Origin: Bolinopsis microptera
Taxonomy: Eukaryota; Ctenophora; Tentaculata; Lobata; Bolinopsidae
Assembly: GCF_026151205.1 (NCBI RefSeq)
Contig: NC_087083.1
Coordinates: 1,488,001-1,552,000, forward strand
Direction: 5' to 3'
Length of the DNA: 64,000 nucleotides
Made by a program: the position numbers and the translations under genes. Below, one piece after another: positions 27,337 through 38,900 of the stretch. The notes below the pieces were generated by a model that had not been told where the DNA came from, did no database searches, and was given only the letters and a program-made list of their open reading frames with translations. Each line of letters opens with the position of its first letter. The stretch's first letter is position 1.

Positions 27337-27609
27337 TCAAAAAAGTTTAAACCCAACTACTTTGTACTTTACAATCTCATTGTATTATCTTCTTCACGCT
27401 AACTTTAAAACCGAATTAACTACTTTAATCCTATTACTCGAATCTCAACACTAAAGCAATGTTTTATTTTGTATCAATTTTTTGTATTGGACAGAATAGA
27501 AAGCACCATAAAAATCAATTAAGCAATGAATTTTGCGACAAAATATGAGTTGATTCACGATGTCAATTCTTCGCATTTTTTTAAACTTTAAAAATTTTCC
27601 CGTTTTTTT
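27337..27609. other. Outer end of the shared stretch, junction near 27,580
   Basis: Matches 211-450 directly and 12,540-12,760 inverted until about 27,580, where the homology stops abruptly at a poly-T run and new sequence begins. No gene is present. The junction is worth checking as a possible assembly join. Confidence 0.5.
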
Positions 27610-28930
27610 CAAGGGACATCCAACCTATTTTAAGCTGTAAGATAAAGAAACTCACGCGGAGTATATCAAATTTCAGTGATAAGAAGTACAGGATCAAAAC
27701 AACTTATTCGAGCAACTACTTCCTAACTGTAATCTATCTTGTGAAGACTATATCCTACCCCAGGTTATTGCAGGTTTGTGAATGTTTTACGGTATTTAGA
27801 CAACTCAATCTCTCATTCTATATAAGTTTTTGATTGATTGATTTATTTGAGGGATATCTAAGTTAGTACCATCTTAGAATACGACAGCTCCAGCACGCTA
27901 TTTTTAAGCTGTAAGATAAAGAAACTCACGCGGAGTATATCAAATTTCAGTGATAAGAAGTACAGGATCAAAACAACTTATTCGAGTAATTACTTCCTAG
28001 CTGTAATCTATCTTGTGAAGACTCTCCTACCCCAGGTTATTGCAGGTTTGTTAATATTTTACGGTATTTAGAAAACTCAATCTTCATTCTATATAAGTTT
28101 TTGATTGATCAATTTGTTGATTAATTTGAGGGACATCTAAATGGGTACTATTTGATAATACGACAGCTCCAGCACGCTATTTTTAAGCTGTAACTGTAAG
28201 ATAAAGAAACTCACGCGGAGTATATCAAATTTCAGTGATAAGAAGTACAGGATCAAAACAACTTATTCGAGCAACTACTTCCTAACTGTAATATATTTTG
28301 TGAAGACTCTCCTACCCCAGGTTATTGCAGGTTTGTGAATGTTTTACGGTATTTAGACAACTCAATCTCTCATTCTATATAAGTTTTTGATTGATTGATT
28401 TGTTGATTTATTTGAGGGATATCTAAGTTAGTACCATCTTAGAATACGACAGCTCCAGCACGCTATTTTTAAGCTGTAATATAAAGAAACTCACGCGGAG
28501 TATATCAAATTTCAGTGATAAGAAGTACAGGATCAAAACAACTTATTCGAGCAACTATACTTCCTAGCTGTAATCTATCTTGTGAAGACTATATCCTACC
28601 CCAGGTTATTGCAGGTTTGTGAATGTTTTACGGTATTTAGACAACTCAATCTCTCATTCTATATAAGTTTTGATTGATTGATTTGTTGATTTATTTGAGG
28701 GATATCTAAGTTAGTACCATCTTAGAATACGACAGCTCCAGCAGGCTATTTTTAAGCTGTAAGATAAAGAAACTCACGCGGAGTATATCAAATTTCAGTG
28801 ATAAGAAGTACAGGATCAAAACAACTTATTCGAGCAACTACTTCCTAGCTGTAATCTATCTTGTGAAGACTATTATATATTATACTATTATATATCCTGC
28901 CCCAGGTTTGTGAACGTTTTATAGGATTTA
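27610..28930 (+). repeat. Tandem array, five units of about 280 bp
   Basis: TAAGCTGTAA recurs at 27,631, 27,905, 28,184, 28,470 and 28,753, followed each time by AAACTCACGCGGAGTATATC, ACCCCAGGTTATTGCAGG (replaced in the last unit) and a TTGATTGATTGATT stretch. Spacing is 274-286 bp. The second to fifth units are each preceded by ACGACAGCTCCAGCA. Units are about 95% alike, much closer to each other than the arms of the big palindromes. The last unit is cut by a TATATTATAC insertion at 28,872. It is a local satellite with no coding potential. Confidence 0.85.
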
Positions 28931-29638
28931 GACGATATAATATTCCTTCTTTGATCATTATTAATTACCAATTACATACTAAATTTCAGTTAACTAATTG
29001 CGATTGAATTACGGCACAGCTAATGTTACATTATTATAATGTTATAACACTCTACTACTACAGCTGCCATGAATGCGCCGCTTTAAAAGTATAAATATAA
29101 GAAAGTAACATGGAGTATATTTCAGGTTTCGGTTCAAAGAAATAGCGGATCAAACCAACTCATATTCCATCTTAACAGTCTCTAAATCTTATAGCTCTGA
29201 ACATCAGGTACCAAAATATAATGATTCATTTATATAATTTTAATGATTGTTCAGGTGGGAAATAAATATCATTGAACCGCGATACTAAATTAATGATGAA
29301 TCATGAAAGTATACTAGTCTGAGAAAAAATGATATGGAGTATGGACTAAGAAATTTCAGATCTGAAAAGGCTATAACCGGGAAGCATTCAATTTAAAATT
29401 AACACAGAAATTGGGTACAATCCGACCGGCTATTAACTTGACTGATCATGAATGTTATGTAATTTTTGCAATATATAACGATAAAATGAGCATCTACATT
29501 CTTCATGTAGAACTAGAAGCGCCACAATTTTTGGGAAAAGGGGTTACAAAAGGGAGCATAATAAATATTGTTATTAATTTTTGGAATCAACACACTGCTT
29601 TATACAAAAATAATCGTCTCTTTTCAACAAAGTAATAC
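28931..29638. repeat. Diverged satellite units and spacer
   Basis: 29,070-29,180 still resembles the 280 bp unit (TGGAGTATATTTCAG, GCGGATCAAACCAACT), and 29,315-29,390 more weakly (ATATGGAGTATGGAC, AATTTCAGATCTGAAAAG). The array edge is therefore decayed, as is usual for satellites. A 74-codon frame at 29,411-29,635 (+) has no recognisable motif and is not called. Confidence 0.5.
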
Positions 29639-31190
29639 AAATTTTGGCAAGTTTCCATAAACGATATTTTATGATCGTCGCCGATAATCGCTTATTGAGC
29701 GCTTTTTCGGCGCTTTTTAAAAAAAAAACCGTTTACAATCGCTTTTTTTACGATTATAAACGGTTCAAAAAAAATCGCTTATAATCGACTATAATTGGTG
29801 TCATAATTCAAAAAAGCGCTTTTTCAAATTTAAAAGCGCTTATAAGCGCTTTTAAGCGCTTACTAGCGTCGCTGAGCGATTTGAAAGCGGTTTTCCAGTA
29901 GGATTGGCGCCAAAAACGGGTGGATAAGCGGTTGGCCGGATAAGCGATTCGTAGGCGCTTTTTTGAACCATTTATAAGCGATTATAAGCGCTTATAATTG
30001 GGGTGCAATTTAGCTGTTTGTAAAGCGCAAATAAAGCGCTTATAAGCGCTTTTAAAATTGAGTCAGGAAAACGCTATATTACATCTTATAACCGCTTATA
30101 ATCGATTATAAGCGTTTTTTTAGAAATCGCTTATAACGGCTAATTCATCGCTATTTCACCGCTTTTACCGCTTTTCCTATCATCCATGGCCAGGTGAGCA
30201 GGAATTAAAAAGCGCTTATAAGCGCTTTTTCGATGCTGCCCCTAGCCTGGTCGGAACGGGGAAGTGCCCGGAATTTAAAAGCGCTTATAAGCGATTTCTC
30301 AATTCCCCTTAACCTGGTTGGAACTTTCATGTGCTTTTCTGAGCAACCTGGGGTGCACCGGCAGAGTCAGGATTTAAAAGCGCTTATAGGCGCTTATGAT
30401 CGCTTTTCTACCGCTTTTTCTATCACCCATGGCCTGGTTGGCAAGAATTATAAAGCGCTTATAAGCGTTTTTCAATGCTGCCCCTTATCTGGTCGGAACA
30501 GGGGAGTGCCCGGAATAAAAAAGCGCTCATAAGCGCTTTTTAAATGCTGCCCCTAACCTGGTCGGAACTGGAAATCAGAGTGCCCGCTTATAAGTGCTTT
30601 TCTGAGCAACCTGGGGTGCACCGGCAGAGTCAGGATTAAAAAGCGCTTATGATCGCTTTTCTACCGCTTTTCCTATCACCCATGGCCTGGTTGGCAAGAA
30701 TTATAAAGCGCTTATAAGCGTTTTTTCAATGCTGCCCCTAACCTGTTCGGAACGGGGGTGTGCCCGGAATTAAAAAGCGCTTATAAACGATTTCTCAATT
30801 CTCTTCAACCTGGTCGGAACTGGAGAGTGCCCACTTGCATGTGCTTTTCTGAGCAACCTGGGGTGCACCGGCAGAGTCAGGATTTAAAAGCGCTTATAGG
30901 CGCTTATGATTGCTTTTCTACCGCTTTTCCCATCACCCATGGCCTGGTTGGCAAGAATTATAAAGCGCTTATAAGCGTTTTTTCAATGCTGCCCCTAACC
31001 TGGTCGGAACGGGGGAGTGCCTGGAATTAATAAGCGCTTATAAGCGATTTCTGAATTCCCCTTAACCTGGTCGGAACTAGAAATCAGAGTGCCCGCTTAT
31101 AAGTGCTTTTCTGTGCAACCTGGGGTGCACCGGCAGAGTCAGGATTTAAAAGCGCTTATAGGCGCTTATGATCGCTTTTCTACCGATTTT
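29639..31190 (+). repeat. Left arm: array of AAGCGCTTATAAGCGCTT palindromes
   Basis: The arm starts AAATTTTGGCAAGTTTCC and then carries, every 60-100 bp, the palindromic core AAGCGCTTATAAGCGCTT or variants. Spacers recur in a fixed cycle of about 290 bp (CCTGGTCGGAACGGGGGAGT, GCACCGGCAGAGTCAGGATT, CACCCATGGCCTGGTTGG). The mirror image lies at 43,927-47,783, with the same outermost 50 bases. Small frames inside simply read the repeats. This is probably the end of a large element or one of two inverted copies of a complex repeat. Confidence 0.8.
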
Positions 31191-32652
31191 CCCATTACCT
31201 AACCGCCATGTGCTTTCGCGCCAATTCGGGCGCGCTTGTTTCACAAGTACGTCAAGAAGTGAGTGGGGCGCGCTACTGCAAGCGCAAGGGCTCTGGATAG
31301 AGCAAATGGCACCCAGCTAGTGAGGCGAAACTCACTGATCTTTCCAAAAAGGTATGACAAATTTGGTATTGTGAAAATTCTCACAGTCTCTAGAAAACAG
31401 TATTACAAAAAAATTTTAAAATCTGAGCAAGTTTATTTTATCGTCCACCCCTAATCCAGAGCCGTTGAGCTTTGATCTAGCCGCCAACCCTCCATCGATT
31501 TTGGCAACCATATATTGGTTCCCAAAATTTCCCGCACTTTGCAGTTTCTGCAGTAGGGGTAATTAGGTATAAACTACAATACAGCTGTACTTACAATCAC
31601 ATTCACAACTACAAGCATGCAAGCTCACCTGGTCCAATGAGCCTAGCGGGAAACAGAAAACGTTTTAATTAGTTTGTTATAAACGAAGTGTCGTACGTCA
31701 CCTTAAGATCGGGTGACAGGGTGCTTACAATTCGCGTTACTGGGCGGCGCTCAGCCTGTCATTCTGCATTCCGCCAAATCTTTATTCGGGCTGAGTGAAT
31801 TCACCGCTGCGCGCAGTGTTGTGACCCCTCTTCGTCTTATTTTACACATATTTGGACGTTGCCAATTTATCCCACTGCGAGCTGATCATTCGCGAGGTGA
31901 AAATGAGCGCTGGGGACGATCTCTCTGAAATTTTACCTGTTGGTTCAGTGGACGATTTTAGCCACAGCGCCTTAAATTTAGCACGATCGTCCATAATCAC
32001 ACAAAGTTACAGCTAATTTAGTGATGTAAACACTCGTCGCAATATACTGGAATTGAATCGAGCGCGTTACTATGGTTACTGCGCGTTGATATGGTTACTA
32101 GATTTAGATTAGATTCATCGTTTTAGCGCGCGTAGCATGTAGCATTATTACAATTCTATCATATTGTCATATTATTATTAGATGCACGAGTTTAGCTGCA
32201 TTTTACATTTAATTTCAGGAATCTGCAAGATTTGTAATCGATTAGATAACATTTAATTTCGTTCTTCATTCCTTGCTTGGCGGTCCTCATTTATGTATGT
32301 ATTTTTACCTGGGAGCGGGAACTCCAGGCTACGCTTTTCATTAACCGGGATGTAATTTTCATAAACCGATTAGAGTTTAGTCAGTATGACATGCTGATCG
32401 CCGCCAGACAGTTGAAAATTTGTTTCATACACATAAAATTGATTGTGTCATATCTGAGTTCTTGGCTGTATTTCGAAACCTCAGTCAGTTATGGGTTTTT
32501 ACCGGCCTAAATAAAAAGTCAAGTTTACAGAACATTTCTGGGGAACCTTACTATGTGTTTTACTTAACAAGATCAAAGATGCGAAGGTGAGGAAAAGGAC
32601 GCGTGCATTCGAGAGCGTATCATTTTGTACATTATATTACCCCGATCTGAAG
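31191..32652. other. No gene; dispersed repeat fragments
   Basis: Holds diverged fragments of the GC-rich family also found at 430-910 (near 31,225-31,310 and 31,735-31,785). Otherwise it is unremarkable AT-rich sequence with no gene or element ends that I can define. Confidence 0.4.
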
Positions 32653-33481
32653 CAGGAGGTGACCGGGATTGGCAATTTTGAGTTATCCCGGTCCCGGTCA
32701 ACCGGGTCAAGTCACATTTTTCATCCCGGTCGCGGTCAAATGCTTATTTATGATCCCGGTCCCGGTTAATTCAGGATTCTTGGTCCCGGTCAATCACTCA
32801 AATTTGCCGGGATTTTGACCGGGATCTTTTACATAATTTCATTCACTGTGATTTTAAGTTTTTACTTTCATTCATTGTGAATTTCATCTTTAAACAACCT
32901 CTGAGCCAAATAAAACAATGTTTAAAATTGCTAAACAAGTTTAGGTAACTAATATCGTTACATAACTCATAAGTGCAAACTAACATCAAGTTTTCAACTC
33001 GGGCTACGCCCAATTGTCAATTGGAGAATGAAACTGTTGAATAATTTGAGGGATTATTGACTGAGGAATGAGGAATGAGGGTGAACTTGAGTACTCAGTA
33101 CATGAACATTATTGGTGTAGTACATTAGGCCCATGCCCCATGTTGACGGGTTTTTTCTAGTTTTTTCTAATTTAATATTCTAGTTATTACTTATCAAATT
33201 GTTCAATTATAATGTAAATGAAAGTTGCAGCTTTCAATATGAGAATACCAGTTTTGGTCCCGGTCATCCCGGTCAAATCCCGGTCATCCCGAAAAAATTG
33301 TATTGTTGGTCCCGGTCCTGGTCCCGGTCCCGGTAAGATAGAAATCCCAGAAATTATTGGTCCCGGTCCCGGTCACGGTAAATTGATAATCTCAGTCCCG
33401 GTCCCGGTCCCGGTCAAGTCACATTTTGTATCCCGGTCCCGGTCCCGGTCAGGCCTAAAATCATGTCCCGGTCACCTCCTG
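32653..33481. mobile_element. hAT-like MITE with CCCGGT arrays
   Basis: An 829 bp element with perfect inverted ends CAGGAGGTGACCGGGA and TCCCGGTCACCTCCTG. It is flanked by the 8 bp duplication ATCTGAAG (32,645-32,652 and 33,482-33,489). Inside each end the hexamer CCCGGT is repeated in clusters (32,690-32,830 and 33,260-33,475), the right cluster being denser. The centre is plain AT-rich DNA. CA...TG ends with an 8 bp duplication point to hAT. There is no transposase, so it is non-autonomous. The clusters could be multiplied transposase sites (inference). Confidence 0.85.
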
Positions 33482-33489
33482 ATCTGAAG

Positions 33490-35290
33490 TTTGATGACTA
33501 GAAAACAGTGAATACAATTAATGTTTATTAATATTATTATCGAACTTCATATTATATTGTTTATCCTAAGTAAAGATCTGATAACTCTACAACAGGGATC
33601 GGTTAAACTATAAATGGAAACAATTTAAATACTGAAACATAAACTAGTGTTAACATATCTATAATACGTTAACTTAAAACTTAATTACATCAACTTGCAA
33701 GATTTAAAAAATTTTCCCTATAAAATACAGAGGCAATATCAAATATGGCACAGTTCAGTCAAATGAAAAAATCTGTTTGTTGATGGCACTGAAGAATATT
33801 TTGAAAAAAGCTACGATGAAAGTTGAAGGAACAGTTAAAGGAACACTATACCAATTTCAGAATGTAAATTTTCGTGTTTAAATATCATACTTTATAAGGT
33901 ATAAAGTTTCGTATTATTAATCAAAAGTTGGTGTAATATCACACGTAACACGTGTTAGATATTAAACAGAAGAAAGTTTTTTGTCCTAGATCAAGAGCTG
34001 CTCATTTCTCACAAGCAGTGTGGTCGGGGTTCTGTTCTTCGATTCTTGCTGCCTTTGTCTTTCGCACGCAAGTAGGAGTACCCTGAGGATTAGAGGCAAT
34101 AATAATAATAACGCTTTATTTGTATACCGCTTAGGCCGTATAATCAACCATGAATTATTAAAATTTTATAGTTCTACAATTGGAACCTGCGACTTGTTTT
34201 GCAGTGAATCACAATCCAGACGAAATGTGTAATTTTAAAAAGTATAGGTACACACCTGTCCGTAGTTTCTCGTACATCACGCGTGACGTCCGGCTAGAAG
34301 GAGTTTCTCCCAGGTCTGCTGTCTAGGAAGAGAGAATGGGAGATGAGAGCTGTTTGAGCTTTATGACTTCACTTAACAGCCAGAGGTGCCATAAGCTAAC
34401 TCGTCGTAAATTGCGAGCTCTGGCAGGTATCCTCGGGTGATTGTCAGATGAGATGGTGGTCCAAAAGAAACTGCTGGGAGCCTGACAGAAACCCGTATTG
34501 CAAGCCCCGAAACGGTGTCAGGTTTGTGACTGAAGATTCTGATCAAGCTCAGGGTTGAGTCTACACAGTGTCGCCACTTGCCGATGCCAGTTGATGCGAC
34601 AGGACACTGATTTAAGTGGGAAGTTGTGTCTAAGAAACAGCGTGTGGTTCGGGTGCCGGTTGAACGCATGTAATAGGGAGGGTATATCCGTATTTCGCTG
34701 CTAGGAGGTGGTCCGCAGATTGCGTGAAGATGCCTACTTTTAAACCTATCAATATGTTCAATAGGTAGGTGCTAGTGATGCAGTCCTTGACCCGGAAGCT
34801 AAGGCTTCCCCGTTTCTCGCTCATTTGTGCTCCGATGTTCTTGTGACCTCTGCAGGGGTCAAGTGCAGGATGAGGGACATGGCCGACCAGGAGAAGGTTG
34901 TTTTTGAGAGGTATTTTTATACAGTTTAACTGTATCATTACCCTTGGAAATCTCTCGACCCAAACGATGCCAAATTCTGCCTCCGAGCACAAGTACTTTG
35001 TAGGGGGTCAGCGAGTCATTTCATGTCTATTGTTCAATGTCGTTGAGTACAGGGGAAGTTAGCTGCTGTCTACTGCCGTTATTCTCCAATTCTTAGAGTT
35101 CGTCTTTCGCACGTGAGTAAGTTTCCTGGGGAAAATAAATAGTCAACCAAAAATTATTAATAATAAACATAGATGGACTTCCCACAATTATAACCAGTAA
35201 ATCTGACACCTGCTAGCTGGCGTAAATTTAAAATTTAACACGCAGTGCGCGCGCCGCGCGCTAAAAATATCTCAAATTTGAAAACTGATG
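33490..35290. other. No clear gene; possible LINE 3' tail at 34,100-34,140 (-)
   Basis: AATAATAATAATAACGC then TTTATTTGTATACCGC at about 34,100-34,131 reads on the minus strand as a GCGGTATACAAATAAAGC tail followed by (ATT)n, as at the 3' ends of many invertebrate CR1/L2-type LINEs. The body would lie at higher coordinates. 34,250-35,000 is GC-richer and has two overlapping minus-strand frames (98 and 120 codons) in different phases. I do not recognise either. GTCTTTCGCACG occurs at both about 34,058 and 35,102 and may mark the edges of an inserted segment. Confidence 0.35.
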
Positions 35291-38200
35291 TGGTTTTTAC
35301 CGAAAATCGAATTCGCGCTAGCCGCCATCAGAAGATGCAGTAGATGAATTCATAAATTTGGAACATGGGCACATCACAGTATTGGCCGTATTTGAGTGCT
35401 GGGAAGGCTCAGTTCGGATTTCTAAGATGGATATAGCCGTAAGCTAGGCCTAGGAACCATAAAAAGTCGTATAAAACTACCCATGGAATGACCAGAAATG
35501 AACGAAAATGAACATTCTTCTCAAAATGCTCAGAATGGTTTAAAATGGGTCGGAAAGTGTTTATATTAGTCCTAGGACCACTCAAACCAAGTTTGAGAAT
35601 CATTGCATGTCTAGAACCGATGTTACCAATGTTCCAAAATGTCCCAATTTTGGCACAATAATCCTCCTGAGAATCCAGATTTTTGGAACACGGGCACATC
35701 GAAGTATTGACTGTATTTAAGTGCTGGGAAGCCTCAATTCGGTTTTCTAAGATGGATGTAGGTAAAAACTAGGCCTAAGAGCCATCAAAACTCAAATAAC
35801 ATTACCCAGGTTCATGGAATGTATGGAAAATGAACAAAAATGAAAATAGTAGTTGAGATGGTGGAAACATTTGATACAATTTTGGAAACATGCTTTTACA
35901 GCCGTATTTATGCTTGTACTGACTTGGACACGTTCATAAAAAGGTGGCACTAGAGATTGATTTTTCACTGCCAAAATTGTGTGAAGCATTTTAAAATACT
36001 TGTATCTCAAGGAGTATGCTATGAAAGTTAACCAAATTTTAATGTGGTCCAAAAAGATTCAAATGTCACATAATAAAGTCATTCATCTCTTTATATCTGT
36101 TAATTGTGCAGATATGAGCCAGAAATCACAAAATATTCATTTCTTGCACCTCTAATGATGAATTTACATTCTGTGAGTGTGTCCTGCTTCTCAATGTGAT
36201 TATTGAACCTTTTTGAGATAGCTGAGTGTTAAAAGTGCAAAGAATCACCGGTTAAATGTGGAGTTACGATGCAATTATCACATACAGGGTTAATTCTGAC
36301 TAAGTATTTTAGAATGATGAATGTGATATGAATATCAACGGAATGATTGTAACAATGAACTCTATCAATCACAATTATATCATGCTAACTAATATTTAGA
36401 GAATTTAGATGGTTAAAAGTGCCATAATGAGTCAAAAATCACATAAATGAGCATGTATTGAAATGATGCTGTATCAGGGGAATGTACACTGTCCATTTGA
36501 ACACTGTCCATTAGTACTCCGATGAAAAAGCGATGAATGTCGATTTGCCGTGATTCTAGCTTTGTGTGTTATTGTGTGATTTCAATGCAAGGCAATGAAG
36601 GGACTCAGGTACCACGATCTGGCAGACAAACATGTCTGAACAGACATAGCGAGTCAGATCTGGTTCAGGAAATTTTATCGTTAAAGAGATATTCATATTT
36701 CATATGAATCAATACTCAGGTTTCTAATTTTGGACTCGCCCGGGGTTTGATTATGATACTTTGAGGAATGACATTTGATTTATAAGTTGATTTCAAATCC
36801 CCTATGGGTACCAGAAATACTGGTTTCACAACAACAACATCACTTTTTGGCTCTATATCAGGTTGGTATTCATAGTAAATCTGCAGTAATTTGTTGGGAC
36901 ACTGCACTTGTTTATGGTCATGGAGAAGTTCGTTATTAGAGTAATAGTGGAATCAATAATCACAAAACACTGATTTTAAACTGATTAAACTAGGCAAGTA
37001 CTTTTACTACTCAAGCCATGATAATTTTGTCTCCATACTGTGACAAATGAATCAATCAGTTACGTATAATACTTAATTGAATTTTTGAAATGTGATTATC
37101 GATTCATTACCTTTCTTTTCAAAATGTCATTACAACTTGAACATTACATATGATTCATTTGTCATACTTTAAAGAAAATTACATAGTTGGTAGCCAGATT
37201 TGTGTGATTTTTGAATCATTTAACCACCCAGATCAAAAATTATCGCTCAAAGGCCTTCAATATGGTATAAGCTTAGACATGGATTCAAAAATCACATAAT
37301 AAGAACCATAGAATGGATATATGTTGTCATATTGTGCACTTAATTTAAGGCTTACTATAGTGAGACTTAATAGCGCACCAATAACGAAAATGTGATTTTT
37401 GAATCATATTAACTGGTTTTAATACTATTTAATACTATTTTGTACCCTAAAAAATGATAGAAAGCCAATAAAAACGTAAGATGATTCAATAATTACTGCT
37501 CAAAATAGGCTCATTTCCAATGTTTAAGTTGTGATTTTTGAATCATTTTGGCACCAATAACAATTTCAGATAAGACATTTTATTCCTTACATGCATTATA
37601 GTCACCATATCAATTTTGGCGTCTTTGTGAATTAAATAGTACTTTTCAGATTATCTAGTGTTGATTCATCTTGCATTTCTAATTGTGTGATTTTTGAATC
37701 ATTGGCACACAAATAACGATAACTCCTGTGATATAAGCACTACAGACTCCGTGATTTCAGGATCATGAAATTTAATCGAATTTCTAAAGGTATAGATAGA
37801 TATATCAACCAACAAAGAGCAATGACCATTTTTAAAACTCATTTAAAAAAAATCAATCTCTAGTGCCACCTTTTTTTGAACGTGTCCACTTGGAATCTAT
37901 CTGGTATGGTAGAAGGACACATGTACTAACATTTCCAGCCACTTAGAAGTGCAAAATACTCCCCTGGTTCATGGAATGAATGAAATGAACACAAAATGAA
38001 CATTTTCCTAGAATCCCCTGAATTGGGCTAAAACCAATTGGAATCGGTCGGTATTGATACCAGGAGTGTCCCTGAGAAGTTTGGTGTGCCTAGCATGTTC
38101 AGAAAGGGCTCTGGGGCAATGTTTCTATTTTGGTTTCAGAGTAGTTGAGATGGTGGAAACAATTGACACAAATTTAGAAACATGCTTTTTAGCGGTAATT

Positions 38201-38900
38201 ATGCCTGGACTGGCATGGAATCGATATGGTATGGTAGAGGGGCATATTGTTTACTAACATGTTCAGCAACTCAGAAGTTTTTTTCTTTGACATGTAATAC
38301 TCCACCGAAGGGATAGGGTGCGTCAAGAATCATCCAGTTTCACATCGAAAGCACTATTTTCACACATCAAATTGTGACATTTTTTGTTCAACTTTAAAAA
38401 AACCTTTTTAGTGCAAAATGATCCCCTGGTTCATGAAATGAACAAAAATGAACTTTACCCTAAAATCGCCTAAACTGAGTTGAAGGCGATCAGAATCGAT
38501 TGGTATCGATACCAGGAGTGTCCTTGAAAAGTTTGGTGGCCCTAGCATCCTCAGAAAAGGCTTTGTGGGCAATGTTCCATTTTGGTTTCAGAGAAGTTGG
38601 GATTCTGGAACAGAATTGAGACAAATTTGGAACAGGCTTTTTGGGCAGTAATTATGCCTTGGCTGACTTAAAATCGATCTGGTATGGTGGAGGGGTATAT
38701 TAACTACATTTTTGGGTGTTTTCAAATTAAAGATTTCAAAGCCAGATTTTCGGCTTAAGTTGGCTGGGACATGCCCAAATTGTATATGCTTTGATCGTGA
38801 TCGGGTTTTCAAAAATAAACGATTTACCTTTCGCATATGATGGACTTTTTCCCGAAGAAGGTGGGTATTTTATCCTTGTAGTTTTCCAGAGAAGGACGTA
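35291..38900 (+). repeat. Degenerate tandem repeat family hosting a transposon
   Basis: Related segments recur: GGAACATGGGCACATC at 35,361 and GGAACACGGGCACATC at 35,685; CCCCTGGTTCATGGAATGAA at 37,962 and CCCCTGGTTCATGAAATGAA at 38,421; ATACCAGGAGTGTCC at 38,058 and 38,509. The units are about 330-460 bp and well diverged. Frequent ATGAACAAAAATGAAC wording gives small shadow frames. A 1.96 kb transposon (35,926-37,887) is inserted into one unit, and the uninterrupted equivalents near 38,200 and 38,670 show the empty site. Confidence 0.6.
35926..37887. mobile_element. 1.96 kb non-autonomous DNA transposon, TSD ACTT
   Basis: The inverted ends GGACACGTTCATAAAAAGG (left) and the complement of GGACACGTTCAAAAAAAGG (right) agree over about 40 bp. 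They are flanked by ACTT at 35,922-35,925 and 37,888-37,891. Related host repeat copies read GGCTGACTTAAAATCGATCTGG without an insert, confirming the boundaries. The interior has no coding frame but is full of GTGATTTTTGAATCAT or its complement (for example about 37,203, 37,278, 37,393, 37,533, 37,687) plus many looser forms. A 4 bp duplication would suit Sola- or Chapaev-type elements, but I cannot assign a superfamily. Confidence 0.85.

Larger units (their letters stand above)
12540..27580. repeat. Second giant inverted repeat (palindrome 2), arms of about 3.5 kb
   Basis: Sequence from 12,540 to about 15,960 returns inverted from about 24,060 to 27,580. Anchors: CCCTGGTTTACACTATA at 13,715 against TATAGTGTAAACCAGGGCGG at 26,331; CAATTGGGGTGTGAAACCC at 15,294 against its complement near 24,745; the hAT-like MITE at 14,267-14,552 against 25,505-25,791. 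The arms differ by many substitutions and small indels. The left arm is the continuation of the right arm of palindrome 1, so the same stretch is read +, -, + across 1-27.6 kb. The 8 kb between the arms is anomalous and listed separately. Confidence 0.85.

Noticed and set aside
27610-28930. CRISPR-like array
   Set aside because: Units are about 280 bp and similar throughout, with no short repeat plus variable spacer pattern. It is a satellite.
34373-34992. Two overlapping minus-strand frames in GC-richer DNA
   Set aside because: They are in different phases, show no recognisable motif and lie beside a possible LINE tail. Too little evidence to call genes.
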